64,000 nt of DNA from Myxococcus stipitatus DSM 14675 (GCF_000331735.1 NC_020126.1:5846501-5910500); one strand, 5' to 3'; positions 41,957 through 51,446 are shown, numbered from the stretch's first letter. The notes: generated by a model from the letters alone, not told the origin. Program-made: numbers and translations.

Positions 41957-44900
41957 GGCCGCACCTCCTTCGCTTCGGCGGTGGGTGCCTGGGTCCTCTC
42001 CTCCGAGGCGGGAGGCGTCGGTGAGCCCTCGCGCTTCCCCGAGGGTGCGGCGGGAGCCTGCGGCGTCGAGTGGGGAACGGGCGAGGCGGCGGCCGCCGTC
42101 GCGTCCCCGGGCTCGCGCGCGAGCTCCGCCAGGGCCAGGGCATCGCTGGCGCGGAAGTCCACCTGCTTCACCTGGGCATAGGTGCCGGGGTGGAAGCGGT
42201 TCACCTGCTCCTGCGCGGCGAGCGTCCAGGGGCTGTAGACGCCCAGCTCGTAGGCCTTCTCGAGCGCCTTCTCCAGCGCCTCGTTGGCCTTGTCCTCCAG
42301 CGGCAGCGCCAGGTTCTCCAGCTCACCGCGGTACATCCCGAGCTGCTCCTCGTCGAGCCCCGTCGGGTCCGGCGAGTCCATGATGTTGCGCGCGAAGTCG
42401 GCATACGCGAGGCCGATGCGCGTCAGCGACGCGATGCCCCACTCGCCCGAGCCCGTGGCGAGCACCGCGAGGTACTCCTTCTCCACGCGCTGGATTTCGC
42501 GCTGCTTCGCGGCCAGGTCCCTGCGGATGGTGCTCACGCGGGAGAAGCGGATGTCCGAGTACCGCTTCCACGCGGGCTCCAGCGCCAGGAAGCGCGCGTG
42601 GGCATAGGCGTTGAGCATCGTGTCGTCCTTGCGCGCGGCCTCCGGCAACCGGCTCCAGGAGCGGACCAGCTCGCCCTGGAGCTGCTCCTGCTCACGTGAG
42701 TTCTTGAGGTGCTGCCACGCGAGCAGCTCGTGGTAGCGCGCCAGGTAGAGCTGCGAGGCCGTGGTGCGGGAGTCCCGGCCAAAGCCATCCGCGAAGGCGC
42801 CGAAGGCCCGCGCCGCCTCGCTCCACTTGCGCTCCTTCTCCCAGACGAGCGCCGCCGACCAGGCCACCTGCGGCACGTCCTTGCGCTCGCGGAACCGCGA
42901 CACGTAGGCGTTGTAGGCGGCCACGGCCTTCTGGGCTTCCCCCGCGCCCTCCCACCACACGCCCGCGTTGAACTGGGCGTCCGCTACCCAGGCGCCCGCT
43001 TCATCCACCAGCAGCTTGCGCTCGGCGGCCAGCTGTCCGTTGCGCGAGGCCGCGTCTTCGTCCATCCCCTGGACGTCGCTCTTCTTCGGCGCAGGCTTCG
43101 CGCGAGCGCTCTTGCGCTTCTTTCCTTCCGACTCCCGAGCGCTGACCGCGGCGTCGTACGCGGAGATGAACGACTCCGCCATGAAGGCGGCCTTGCGGTA
43201 GTCAGCGACCTTCTCGTAGAGGCCCGCGAGCGTGTAGCGCGCCTTCAGCTCGAAGGGCGTGCGGGGGTACTCGGCGAGGACCCGTTCACCGGCCTCGATG
43301 CCCCGGTCCAGCTCGCCCGTCTCCTGCGCGATGGACATGGCGTAGGTGAGCGCGCGGTCCGCGTTCTCCGACCTGGGGAACTCCTTGACGAACTTGAGGA
43401 ACTCCTCCGCGGCCTTCTTCGGATTCTTCTCCTGCTTGTAGACGACCTCGTCCACCCACTTGTAGTGGCTGCCTTCCACGACGCGCGACACGCGGGCCGC
43501 GAACTCGGAGCCGGGCTTGGACAGCTTCTTGTTCTCGAGGAACCGCCGCGACAACGTGGAGAGCTCCAGCCACTCCTGCCGGCTCTCCAGCACGTACATC
43601 GTGAGGTCCGCCGCGTCGCGCGAGCGCCGCTCCTCCGGGAACTTGTCGATGATTTCGCCGAAGCGGTGCGCCGCGTCCACGAAGTGGGCCCGGTCGTAGA
43701 GGATGACGGCCGCCTGGTAGCGCAGGTCGATTTCGTCCTGCGTGTCCGGGTAGAGCTTCACGAAGGTGTCGCACGCGGACACCAGGCGCTCCTCGAAGCG
43801 GGTGAGCTGCTCGGCCTCCCGCTGCTTCGCGTCGCGCTTGACGATCTTCTGCCGGGCGACGTCGCCCTTGTCCTTCTTCTCGTCGACCTTCTGTCCGTCT
43901 CGCAGGTCGCTCCGGGCGAGCTGCCCCCGCTCGATCTTCACCAGCTTGTCGTAGGCGAGGATGGCGTTGAACGCCGCGCTCTTGCGGTAGCTCTCGTTGG
44001 AGACCTCGCGCGCCGAGTCGCGGTCCGGGACCTTGAACGCGACGACGGCGTCGTACTCGGCGGCGGCGGCCTCCCACTCCTCCAGCGCCCAGAGAATCTC
44101 CGCGTAGAAGAAGCGGAGGTTGAACGCGGAGTCCGCGACGAAGTCGGGATTGGCGTTGGAGGCGAACGCATCCACGTATTGTTTGTAGATGTCTCGCGCG
44201 AGCCGGTAGGTCTCCACCTGGCGCGTCTTCTGCGCCTCCTGGTGGTACTCCGTCACCATCACCCGCATCGCCTCTTCGGTGACGTTGAAGGCGTTGCGCA
44301 GCACGGTGGCCTTGCCCTCGTTGGCCTTCCACCACTCGCCGCCGGGGCTGTAGAGGTCCACCATCCGCTTCATCTCCTTGCGGACCTGCTGACGCTGACG
44401 CAGGCCCTCGAAGGCGCGGACGATGGCTTGTTGGTACTCGGGCGCGCTGGCGCCCATCGCGTCGCTGTCGATGAGCGTGCGGTACAGGAGGATGGCGCTG
44501 TCGAAGTGGCCCGCGTCGACCAGGCCCGCCGCCGTCTTCGCGATGAGCCGCCCCTGCCGCGCCGCGGGCGCCTTCTCGCGGAAGTACGCGATGGCCTGCT
44601 TGGGCTGGTCCAGCTGGACGTAGAAGACCGTCAAGTCATTGAGCGCCTCGGTGCGCAGGTCGCCCAGCTCCGGCTGCTTCGCGGCGTAGTCCACCACCTC
44701 GTGCAGCTTCTGGAGGCCCGCGTCGTAGTCGCCGGTGTTGTAGTCACACCAGGACAGCTTGTAGACGGCGTAGCCATAGATCTTCGGCACCTTCGAATCG
44801 CGTGCCTTCTCGTAGTTGGCCTTCGCTGGGATGAGCTTGTTCGACTCGAAGTAGTGATTGCCGAGCTGGATGTAGGCGTCCGGCACGAACTGCGAGCGGG

Positions 44901-45615
44901 GAAACTCCTGGATGAGCTCCTCGTAGCGGGCCACGGCCTCCTCGCGCCGGCCCAGCTCGTAGAGGTTGTAGCCCATGGAGAAGAGGACTTCGTCGCGCTG
45001 CGGATAGTTCGGATACGCCTTCAGGATGTCCGCGTAGATGGCCATGGTCTCCGTGCGGAACCGCTCGCTGTCGCGATGGTCCTGCTTGGGAGCCTCGGCC
45101 TTCTCGCCGCGGGCCACGGCCTCGTCGTACTTCTTCTCCGCCGCGAGGAAGCGGTCCATCTCCAGCTGGTAGAGGTACTTGGACTTCTCCCAGTACAGCT
45201 CCGAAAGCCGGTAGAGCATCTCCGCCTTCTGCGGGTTGCCGTCCTGGAGCTTGGGGATGAGGCGCTTGAAGGCCTCGATGGCCTCGTCGCGCTTCTTGTC
45301 CGCCAGCGCGTTCTTCCTCGAGTCCGCGATGCGGGGAACGTCCGCGAACTTCGCGGTGGCGGGCTTCACGCGCGCCGGACCTCGCCGCACATCCTCGGCG
45401 GCGACTCCGGGCGGCGGCGGTGTCTTCGCCTCCGCCTTCTTCGCCTGTGCTCCCTTTCGTCCGCCCTTCTCCGCCGCACCCGAGGACTTCGACGTCGACG
45501 CCGCCGCGGGCTTCTTCACCGCCTTGCGCGCGGGCGCTTCCGCCGCCTCTCCCACCCCGCTGGCTGCGAGCGCCACGCCCACCGCCAGCGCACCGAAACG
45601 AAGCACCACCTTCAT
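41953..45615 (-). CDS. nfsD: NfsD-like giant TPR periplasmic protein (AgmU/GltD paralogue)
   Basis: 1220 residues from the ATG at 45615, the same length class as AgmU/GltD. A signal peptide (RFGALAVGVALAASGVGEAA), a Lys/Ala-rich linker, then TPR and Sel1-like helical repeats across nearly the whole protein (for example YNLYELGRREEAVARYEELI, and AYIQLGNHYFESNKLIPAKA). A basic coiled segment (SEGKKRKSARAKPAPKK) lies near residue 850. In the gliding machine GltD decorates a periplasmic track; the Nfs version is required for spore coat surface assembly. 121 bases separate it from nfsC. Confidence 0.82.
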   Translation of the reverse strand: MKVVLRFGALAVGVALAASGVGEAAEAPARKAVKKPAAASTSKSSGAAEKGGRKGAQAKKAEAKTPPPPGVAAEDVRRGPARVKPATAKFADVPRIADSRKNALADKKRDEAIEAFKRLIPKLQDGNPQKAEMLYRLSELYWEKSKYLYQLEMDRFLAAEKKYDEAVARGEKAEAPKQDHRDSERFRTETMAIYADILKAYPNYPQRDEVLFSMGYNLYELGRREEAVARYEELIQEFPRSQFVPDAYIQLGNHYFESNKLIPAKANYEKARDSKVPKIYGYAVYKLSWCDYNTGDYDAGLQKLHEVVDYAAKQPELGDLRTEALNDLTVFYVQLDQPKQAIAYFREKAPAARQGRLIAKTAAGLVDAGHFDSAILLYRTLIDSDAMGASAPEYQQAIVRAFEGLRQRQQVRKEMKRMVDLYSPGGEWWKANEGKATVLRNAFNVTEEAMRVMVTEYHQEAQKTRQVETYRLARDIYKQYVDAFASNANPDFVADSAFNLRFFYAEILWALEEWEAAAAEYDAVVAFKVPDRDSAREVSNESYRKSAAFNAILAYDKLVKIERGQLARSDLRDGQKVDEKKDKGDVARQKIVKRDAKQREAEQLTRFEERLVSACDTFVKLYPDTQDEIDLRYQAAVILYDRAHFVDAAHRFGEIIDKFPEERRSRDAADLTMYVLESRQEWLELSTLSRRFLENKKLSKPGSEFAARVSRVVEGSHYKWVDEVVYKQEKNPKKAAEEFLKFVKEFPRSENADRALTYAMSIAQETGELDRGIEAGERVLAEYPRTPFELKARYTLAGLYEKVADYRKAAFMAESFISAYDAAVSARESEGKKRKSARAKPAPKKSDVQGMDEDAASRNGQLAAERKLLVDEAGAWVADAQFNAGVWWEGAGEAQKAVAAYNAYVSRFRERKDVPQVAWSAALVWEKERKWSEAARAFGAFADGFGRDSRTTASQLYLARYHELLAWQHLKNSREQEQLQGELVRSWSRLPEAARKDDTMLNAYAHARFLALEPAWKRYSDIRFSRVSTIRRDLAAKQREIQRVEKEYLAVLATGSGEWGIASLTRIGLAYADFARNIMDSPDPTGLDEEQLGMYRGELENLALPLEDKANEALEKALEKAYELGVYSPWTLAAQEQVNRFHPGTYAQVKQVDFRASDALALAELAREPGDATAAAASPVPHSTPQAPAAPSGKREGSPTPPASEERTQAPTAEAKEVRP

Positions 45616-45736
45616 GCCAGCCCCCGCCTGTGAAGCCGCCCCGACCACCGCACCGCCGTCCGCCCGGCGACAAGGGACGAACGAAAGTAGACGCGCCCCC
45701 CTTCATTGAGAAGTGGCGGGCCACCCGCTCACGGCA

Positions 45737-47278
45737 TCAATGCGTCTGGGTTTCCGGTGTCTTCGCCGGACAACCACGCTTCAGCGTGTATTGGTAGTAA
45801 CCAATCTCGTCGATCCAGAACTCGCCCTGGAACTTCCAGTAGTTCCACGCAGGCCCCGGCATCTTGGGGCGATAGAGCGACTGACGTGTGAGCAATGCCT
45901 TCTGGTCCACTCCCGCCTGCAGCAAGTCCTTCTCGTCCAGCGCCGTCTGCACCCGGATGATCTCCGCCTGGTCGGAGAACGTCCGCAGGTTGTCCACCGC
46001 CTCGCGCATGCGGCTGCGCGCGAGCGTTCCACCCACCTGGAGCAAGGTGCCTCGCACGTCCTCCAGCGCGGCCACCGTCTGCTTCGCCAGCGGAGTGCCG
46101 CGCCAGGGCCCGGCGCGCAGGCCCTGCTTCTCCTCGTCCAGCCGCGAGAGCACCCGCATCACCTCGCGGATGCGCTCGTTGTTGCGCATCCACAGGTACA
46201 CCGGACGCGGCAGCCCCTTGTTCTCCGAGGCGACCAGGTTGAACGCCTGCACCAGGTCCCCGTTCTCGGCGGCGAAGGGCTCCAGCTGCTTCGCCATGGG
46301 GCCATACAGCGCGTCGAAGGCCGCCAGCGTCGTCTTCACCTCGTCGTAGAGGCACGAGTAGTAATAGACGGTCGCCTTGAGGATCCACGACTCGGGCTGG
46401 AAGGCTCCCGCGAACTGGGGCGCGTGCAGCGCCTGGAGGCTGCCCAGGCTCCCGCCGAAGTCCTCGTTCTGGAAGCGCGCGAAGCCGTTCTCGAAGAGGG
46501 CCTGGTCCCAGTAGCGCGAGTAGCGAGGCACCTGCTCGTACGCCGCGGAGGCCTCCGCGTATTCGCCCCGCCGGTAGTGCAGCCGCCCCAGGCCGATGAG
46601 GGCCAGGTGCTGCGTCGCGCGAAGCTCCACCTGCGGCTCCGTCCCGGACAGCGCGACGTTGAAGGCGGCCAGCGCCTCCTTGTCCAGCGTGTCGCCCTCA
46701 CCCGGGCGCCCCGGGAAGCGAGGGTCCGCCAGCACCACGCCCAAGAGGTAGCGCGCCTTCGAGTAGACGCGGCTGTCCTTCGGCACCGCCTCCAGCAGCG
46801 TCCGCGCCTCCTCGAAGCGCATGCGGCGCTGGCTCACCGTGCCCACCAGGTAGTTGATGCGAGCCAGCACCTCCTTGGGCAGCGTCACCCACTGGTCCCG
46901 CACCTCGTCCGAGTACGCCTGGTTGAGGATGCTGGGGATGAGGTTCTGCTCGTCGAGCTGCTGCTGCATGTCCACCAGCCCCTCCACGCCCTTGAGGTAC
47001 GAGGGGTGCGAGGGCCCGGCGTTGACGATGGCCGCGTAGGAGATGAAGGCCGACACCAGCAGCCCCTCCTTCGCGAGCGACTGGGCCAGGAAGTACTCGG
47101 CCTTGCCGCGCACCTGCGCGTCACCGCCGGACTCCGAGGCCTGGAAGAAGAGCGGCGCGGCGGTGTCGAAGTCCCCCGCGTTGAAGGCGGCCAACGCGCG
47201 GTTGTAGCCACCGGAGTCCTGCTGCGCGGCCGCCGCCAGCGGCGCGAGGACGACAAGGAGTCGAAGCAGTTGGTTCAT
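45737..47278 (-). CDS. nfsC: NfsC-like TPR protein (GltC paralogue)
   Basis: 513 residues from the ATG at 47278. Signal peptide LLRLLVVLAPLAAAAQQ; TPR-like repeats over residues 25-330 (YNRALAAFNAGDFDTAAPLF, then YEQVPRYSRYWDQALFENGF); the rest is helical, with a short Cys-containing tail (LKRGCPAKTPE). It sits between the second barrel gene and the giant TPR gene, the position of nfsC. Gliding GltC is a periplasmic TPR protein that joins the outer-membrane barrels GltA/B; the same role is inferred here. Confidence 0.72.
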   Translation of the reverse strand: MNQLLRLLVVLAPLAAAAQQDSGGYNRALAAFNAGDFDTAAPLFFQASESGGDAQVRGKAEYFLAQSLAKEGLLVSAFISYAAIVNAGPSHPSYLKGVEGLVDMQQQLDEQNLIPSILNQAYSDEVRDQWVTLPKEVLARINYLVGTVSQRRMRFEEARTLLEAVPKDSRVYSKARYLLGVVLADPRFPGRPGEGDTLDKEALAAFNVALSGTEPQVELRATQHLALIGLGRLHYRRGEYAEASAAYEQVPRYSRYWDQALFENGFARFQNEDFGGSLGSLQALHAPQFAGAFQPESWILKATVYYYSCLYDEVKTTLAAFDALYGPMAKQLEPFAAENGDLVQAFNLVASENKGLPRPVYLWMRNNERIREVMRVLSRLDEEKQGLRAGPWRGTPLAKQTVAALEDVRGTLLQVGGTLARSRMREAVDNLRTFSDQAEIIRVQTALDEKDLLQAGVDQKALLTRQSLYRPKMPGPAWNYWKFQGEFWIDEIGYYQYTLKRGCPAKTPETQTH

Positions 47279-47309
47279 GGCGAATCGTGCCCTCATGACG
47301 CGCTCACAC

Positions 47310-48548
47310 TCAGAAGAGGAACGAGAAGCCGGCGTAGAAGCTGATGTTGTTGAGGACGTCCGAGGAGGGCTCGGCCACCAGGTCCCTCCCCAGGATGATG
47401 TCCTCGCGGTAGTTCTTCTTCGTCTTGGGGTCCACGCCGTCGAACTTCTGGTACTTGCAGCTGCCACTCAGTTGCAGCGTGCCGAAGTCCTGACCGCTGG
47501 TGCGCGCGGCCTCCAGCTTCTCGAAGTCCGCCAGGTTGCACCCATCCACCTTGTCCACCCGGGCCGTGTAGATGAGGTCCCTCACCTCCAGGCGCAGCGC
47601 GTACGACTCGCCGAACTGGAGCCGGAAGCCGCCGCCCACCGAGCCGAGGAACTTGGTCCCCGTGTCACCGAAGCGCGCGGGCACCGTGTAGCGACGGCCC
47701 TCCACTTCGTTGGCGACCTCGGGGCGGATGAGGTGCCGCGTGGAGCCCACGCCCGCGCCCCCGCTCAGCACCAGGCTGAACTGCGCCAGCTTGTCGTCGA
47801 GGAACGCGAACTTCCCATACAGCGGCGTCACCTCCACGCCCGCCTGCGCGCCCCACACCAGGAGCAGCGACGAGGCCGCTTGCGCCTGCTCGCGCACCTT
47901 GTCGATGAGCTCGAGGTTGAAGTCGCTCTCGTTCGTGTGCCAGTTGTATTGGCCCGTCACCTGGACCGCGAAGTTCTCCTGCAGGTGGTAGCTGTAGTGC
48001 AGCGCCGTGCCCGCGTGGTTGGTGTACTTGCCGTTCACCTGGACGACGGCGGGGTACAGCGCCAGCTCGTGCTTGCTCTCGTCCGCGAAGCGCTTCTTCT
48101 GCACGATGTGCAGCGACACGTTCGGGTTGTAGAGCGGCGCGCCGTTCACCAGCTCCTGCTGCCGCGCATCCGTGGTGCGAGGCGCCTCGTCCGAGGACGC
48201 CAGCAGCGGCGCGTCATCGGGCGTCACCGGCGCGGCCTCCTCTTGCGCGTGCCCCGGCATCTCCACCACCTCCGGCACCGGCGCGCTGTCCTCCATGGGC
48301 GCGAGCGCGGGCTCCACCGACGGCACCTCCGTGGGTGCGACCGGGGCGGGACGCGACATGGGCGCCCGAGGCCGCTCCGGCTTCGGCGCGGGGCTCTCGG
48401 GAGGCGGAGGCACGGAGGTCTCCGCGCCCGGCGCGGGCACGGACGGGCTGCCCTCCAGCTGGGCGAGCACCTGCCCGGGTTCAGGAAAGCGCGGGGCGGA
48501 CTGGGCCGCCGTCGCGACGAGCAGCGCGAGGGACAGAATCGGTCGCAT
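47310..48548 (-). CDS. nfsB: NfsB-like outer-membrane beta-barrel protein
   Basis: 412 residues from the ATG at 48548. A signal peptide (LSLALLVATAAQSAP), a Pro-rich linker of about 110 residues, then a barrel of the myxobacterial outer-membrane family ending SFYAGFSFLF (C-terminal Phe). Barrel strands are recognisable (LALYPAVVQVNGKYT, and ALHYSYHLQENFAVQVTGQY). It lies 13 bases after nfsA and 31 before nfsC. Gliding homologue: GltB. Confidence 0.72.
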   Translation of the reverse strand: MRPILSLALLVATAAQSAPRFPEPGQVLAQLEGSPSVPAPGAETSVPPPPESPAPKPERPRAPMSRPAPVAPTEVPSVEPALAPMEDSAPVPEVVEMPGHAQEEAAPVTPDDAPLLASSDEAPRTTDARQQELVNGAPLYNPNVSLHIVQKKRFADESKHELALYPAVVQVNGKYTNHAGTALHYSYHLQENFAVQVTGQYNWHTNESDFNLELIDKVREQAQAASSLLLVWGAQAGVEVTPLYGKFAFLDDKLAQFSLVLSGGAGVGSTRHLIRPEVANEVEGRRYTVPARFGDTGTKFLGSVGGGFRLQFGESYALRLEVRDLIYTARVDKVDGCNLADFEKLEAARTSGQDFGTLQLSGSCKYQKFDGVDPKTKKNYREDIILGRDLVAEPSSDVLNNISFYAGFSFLF

Positions 48549-48561
48549 GGTTGAGCGGGCC

Positions 48562-49386
48562 CTAGAAAGAGAAGGTGTAGCCAAGATCGAACTGCACCAG
48601 GTGGGTGAGCCCCGGGCTGCGCGCGGACTCTCCCGTCACACGGCCGGACTCCCACTCCTCGCGGACCAGGTTCACCCGGTACTGGTCCTTGAACACCCAG
48701 TCGCGCAGCTCCAGCCGCAGGCCGTGCCGGTTGAGGATGAAGAAGCGGAAGCCCACCGCCGCGGACACCATGGGCGCCACGCGCGTCTCCCGGACCCAGT
48801 AGTCCTCCGACGCGGAGTCCCGGTCTCCCAGCTCGCCGCGGTTGTCGCAGACGCCCTGCTCGCGGTTCACCACCTGCGAGCACTGGATGACGGAGTTGCG
48901 CTTGAAGCTGCCCATGCCCCCGCCGGCCCAGACGTAGGCCTGGAAGTGCGCGGGGAGATCAGAGACCAGGCTGAGCTTCCCGTAGATGGGCGCCCAGCGG
49001 ATCCCCGCCACGCCGTGGAAGTTCATCTGCCAGAGATCTTCCAGCTCGTCGGTGACGCGCTTGTCCTCGCGCGCCAGGAAGCTCTCGGAGATGGAGCGCG
49101 CCAGGCCCGTGTGACGGCTGGCCGCGTAGCCGACCCGCGCCTCGACGGCCAACGTGTTGAAGACGTTGTAGGCCAGCCCCGCGTCGAAGAAGTAGTGCGC
49201 CGTCAGGTGCGTCTGGAGCGGCAGCCCCACCCCTAACGACACTTCCAGATGTCCGCCCGGCTCGTACAGCCGGTTGCGGACAACGACGTTGTCGAGGACG
49301 GCCTCGTCGGCCTCCTGCGCGGCAGCCCCCGCGGCCGTCAGCCACACCATCAATGGAGCAAAAACGCGAAGCGTGCGTGCGTTCAT
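48562..49386 (-). CDS. nfsA: NfsA-like outer-membrane beta-barrel protein
   Basis: 274 residues. Signal peptide VFAPLMVWLTAAGAAAQ, then an outer-membrane barrel (LEVSLGVGLPLQTHLTAHYF, and FFILNRHGLRLELRDW strands) ending FDLGYTFSF, the outer-membrane insertion signal. It shares the barrel family with nfsB, and several strand motifs (LRLELRDWVF versus LRLEVRDLIY) recur in both. First gene of the eight-gene operon, separated from rplC by a 400-base gap with a terminator. Confidence 0.72.
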   Translation of the reverse strand: MNARTLRVFAPLMVWLTAAGAAAQEADEAVLDNVVVRNRLYEPGGHLEVSLGVGLPLQTHLTAHYFFDAGLAYNVFNTLAVEARVGYAASRHTGLARSISESFLAREDKRVTDELEDLWQMNFHGVAGIRWAPIYGKLSLVSDLPAHFQAYVWAGGGMGSFKRNSVIQCSQVVNREQGVCDNRGELGDRDSASEDYWVRETRVAPMVSAAVGFRFFILNRHGLRLELRDWVFKDQYRVNLVREEWESGRVTGESARSPGLTHLVQFDLGYTFSF

Positions 49387-49689
49387 GGTTCCTGCCCGGC
49401 CCCAGGCACCTGGGTCCGCCGTGTGAGGGAGTCAACTGCCTCCCGCATCCCGGGCACCCGCCTCACCCCTCGTGCAGGTCCCTTCGTGGCGAATCCATGT
49501 GCGCACGCCTTCCACTCGCGACAAGCCACGGAGCCCCAGGGACGGAACTCTTTTCCCCCCAGAAGCCCTCGCCCCGCCCACCGGTCAACGTTTCCCGGAC
49601 CGGGGATGCCCCAGCGCTGGCGACTCCCACCTCAGGGCGTCTCCACCCTGGGCACACCCCTACCCACCCCCGGGCAGCCCAGCTTCGAC
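49387..49689. other. intergenic region upstream of nfsA
   Basis: No convincing gene. It must contain the nfs promoter on the minus strand. TTGACC-like and TTGACT-like boxes are present, but I find no well-spaced -10, nor a -24/-12 sigma-54 element, so the promoter type is unresolved. Confidence 0.4.
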
Positions 49690-49749
49690 CCGCAAAAAGC
49701 AAACGCCCCGCCCGGATGCCCGAACGAATCGGGCCCGGAAGCGGGGCGT
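49690..49749 (-). terminator. Rho-independent terminator of rplC
   Basis: On the minus strand a nine-base stem (ACGCCCCGC at 49703-49711 with GCGGGGCGT at 49741-49749) with additional inner pairing is followed by TTTGCTTTTTGC. It lies about 40 bases past the rplC stop and separates rplC from the nfs operon. Confidence 0.8.
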
Positions 49750-49788
49750 CTCAAGAGGGCTTCCCGGAGGAAGCCTCTCGACAGCGGA

Positions 49789-50463
49789 TCAGGCGCGCTT
49801 GGCGGCCTTGTGCTGCTCGCGCATCGCGACCTTGATGCTGGGGCGCAGGAACACGATGCCGTTGTTGTGGCCGGGGACCGCGCCCTTGACCAGGACGAGA
49901 CCCTTCTCCGTGTCCACCTCGACGACGGTCAGGTTCTGCGTGGTGACCTGATCCACGCCGTAGTGACCCGGCATCTTCTTGTTCGGGTAGGTACGGCCCG
50001 GCGTCTTACGCTGACCGATGGCGCCCGGGTGACGCTGATACTCGTGCGTACCGTGCGTCTTCGTCTGCGAACCCTTGAAGCTCCAGCGGCGCATGACGCC
50101 GGAGAAGCCGCGACCCTTGGTCACACCCGTGACATCCACGAGCTGGCCCTTGGAGAACAGGTCCGCCTTGACGGCGTCGCCCACATTGAAGGAGCTGGAC
50201 TCCTCCACCGTGACGCGGAACTCCTTCACGTGGCGGCGGAACGGGACGTTGTTCTTCTTGAAGAACCCCCGCTCGCACTTGTTCAGAATCTTCTCGCGAA
50301 TCTCACCAAAGCCCAGGGTGACCGCGGAGTACGAATCCTTCTCCGGGGTACGCTTGCCCACGACCTGGCAGGTGCTCACGTCGATGACCGTCACGGGAAC
50401 GAGGTTGCCCTCGTCATTGAACACCTGGGTCATCCCGATTTTCTTGCCAATCAGACCCTTCAC
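49789..50463 (-). CDS. rplC: 50S ribosomal protein L3, free-standing gene
   Basis: 224 residues starting at a GTG (GAGGACGAC upstream). L3 signatures: MKGLIGKKIGMTQVFNDEG, the RGFSGVMRRWSFKGSQTKTHG core with the methylated-Gln region, and YPNKKMPGHYG. L3 seeds 50S assembly. In most bacteria rplC is the second gene of the S10 operon, preceded by rpsJ and followed by rplD. Here the neighbours are a coiled-coil gene and the nfs operon, and the gene has its own promoter and terminator. It is either a relocated sole copy or a second copy; the window cannot tell. Confidence 0.95.
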   Translation of the reverse strand: MKGLIGKKIGMTQVFNDEGNLVPVTVIDVSTCQVVGKRTPEKDSYSAVTLGFGEIREKILNKCERGFFKKNNVPFRRHVKEFRVTVEESSSFNVGDAVKADLFSKGQLVDVTGVTKGRGFSGVMRRWSFKGSQTKTHGTHEYQRHPGAIGQRKTPGRTYPNKKMPGHYGVDQVTTQNLTVVEVDTEKGLVLVKGAVPGHNNGIVFLRPSIKVAMREQHKAAKRA

Positions 50464-50560
50464 GTCGTCCTCACACTGCCAGCGCGCGTAGGCGCGGAAA
50501 AACCCAATAAAATCAATGATCTGGCCCGCGAACTACCCTGCGGTCCCCAGGAAGCGGCGC

Positions 50561-50588
50561 AATGTAGCAGACACGCCCATCACGTCAA
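50561..50588 (-). promoter_or_regulatory. probable extended -10 promoter of rplC
   Basis: On the minus strand TTGACG (50583-50588) and TACATT (50561-50566) are 16 bases apart, and the -10 is preceded by TGC, giving an extended -10 (TGCTACATT). The leader to the GTG is about 90 bases and AT-rich in its middle, which might host autogenous control by L3. Confidence 0.65.
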
Positions 50589-50610
50589 GCACTACGGGCG
50601 GCAGGCCGCA

Positions 50611-51381
50611 TCACTGTGCGCGATCAAGCCGTGGGTAGAAGGCCGTGAGCTGCGCATCAGCGATGCGCTGAGAGTACACGTCCTCCCCCAGCAGGAACAG
50701 CGCTTGATCCAGATAATCCTCGGCGGCCTTCACCTGTTCCTCCATGTTGGCGATGGATTGATCCAGGTCGGCCATGCGCTGATCATGCTCGGCCAGCCGG
50801 GCCTCGGCCTCGTCCTCCATCTCCAGGATGCGCTTGTGCGCCAGGATGCCGGGGGCGCCGGGCTGGCCGGGCTCGGGCGTGAGGGCGGTGGCCAGGCGGG
50901 CCTCCAGGTCCTCCACCTCCCGCCCCAGCCGCATCTGGGCCAGGCGGTTCTTCTTGAGGTTGGTGCGCGCGACGTCGATGCGAGCGGGGTCCTGCCGCGT
51001 CAGCTCCATGTCCTCGATCTTCTTCTCCAACTTGAGGAGGCCATCCTGGGCGTAGCGCAGCTCCGCGCGCCGGCTGGCGAGCGTCTTGCGCAGGTCCTTC
51101 ACCTTGCCGTCGATGGCATCCACCGCCTTCTTCCACTTCCGGACCGTGGCGGAGAGGCCGACCTTCTCCCCTGCCTGCTCGTCCTGGAACTGCTGATAGG
51201 CGGCGTCCTCGTCGTTCATCTCCTGATCCAACCCGGCCAGCTCCTCGCGCCGGGCCACCACCGCTTCCTCCGCCTTGTAGACGCGGTCCATGGAGCGGGG
51301 GCAGTTCGGCTTGCCCGGGAGCCTGTCCCGGGCGAGGTCGCCGAGCTGAAAGATGAGGTCGTCGTAGCTCTCCTTCGCCAT
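50611..51381 (-). CDS. coiled-coil protein of unknown function
   Basis: 256 residues, highly charged and helical. Long coiled-coil heptads cover about residues 30-150 and 155-235. Short landmarks are GKPNCPRSMDRVYK near the N-terminus and EDYLDQALFLLGEDVYSQRI near the end. There is no signal peptide, membrane segment or known motif. Good third-position G/C bias supports a real gene. It ends just upstream of the rplC promoter and is followed at its 5' side by the ferritin-like gene. Confidence 0.6.
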   Translation of the reverse strand: MAKESYDDLIFQLGDLARDRLPGKPNCPRSMDRVYKAEEAVVARREELAGLDQEMNDEDAAYQQFQDEQAGEKVGLSATVRKWKKAVDAIDGKVKDLRKTLASRRAELRYAQDGLLKLEKKIEDMELTRQDPARIDVARTNLKKNRLAQMRLGREVEDLEARLATALTPEPGQPGAPGILAHKRILEMEDEAEARLAEHDQRMADLDQSIANMEEQVKAAEDYLDQALFLLGEDVYSQRIADAQLTAFYPRLDRAQ

Positions 51382-51446
51382 GGGCGGGTTTGTACGCCCA
51401 AGCGGCCCGGACTGTCACCGGGAGAGCAAGCCTCCGGCGCGTGTTT

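Noticed and set aside
42709-45633. Long plus-strand frame opposite the giant TPR gene
   Set aside because: Same cause; composition is Arg/Leu/Val/Ala-rich without motifs, whereas the minus strand gives clear TPRs.
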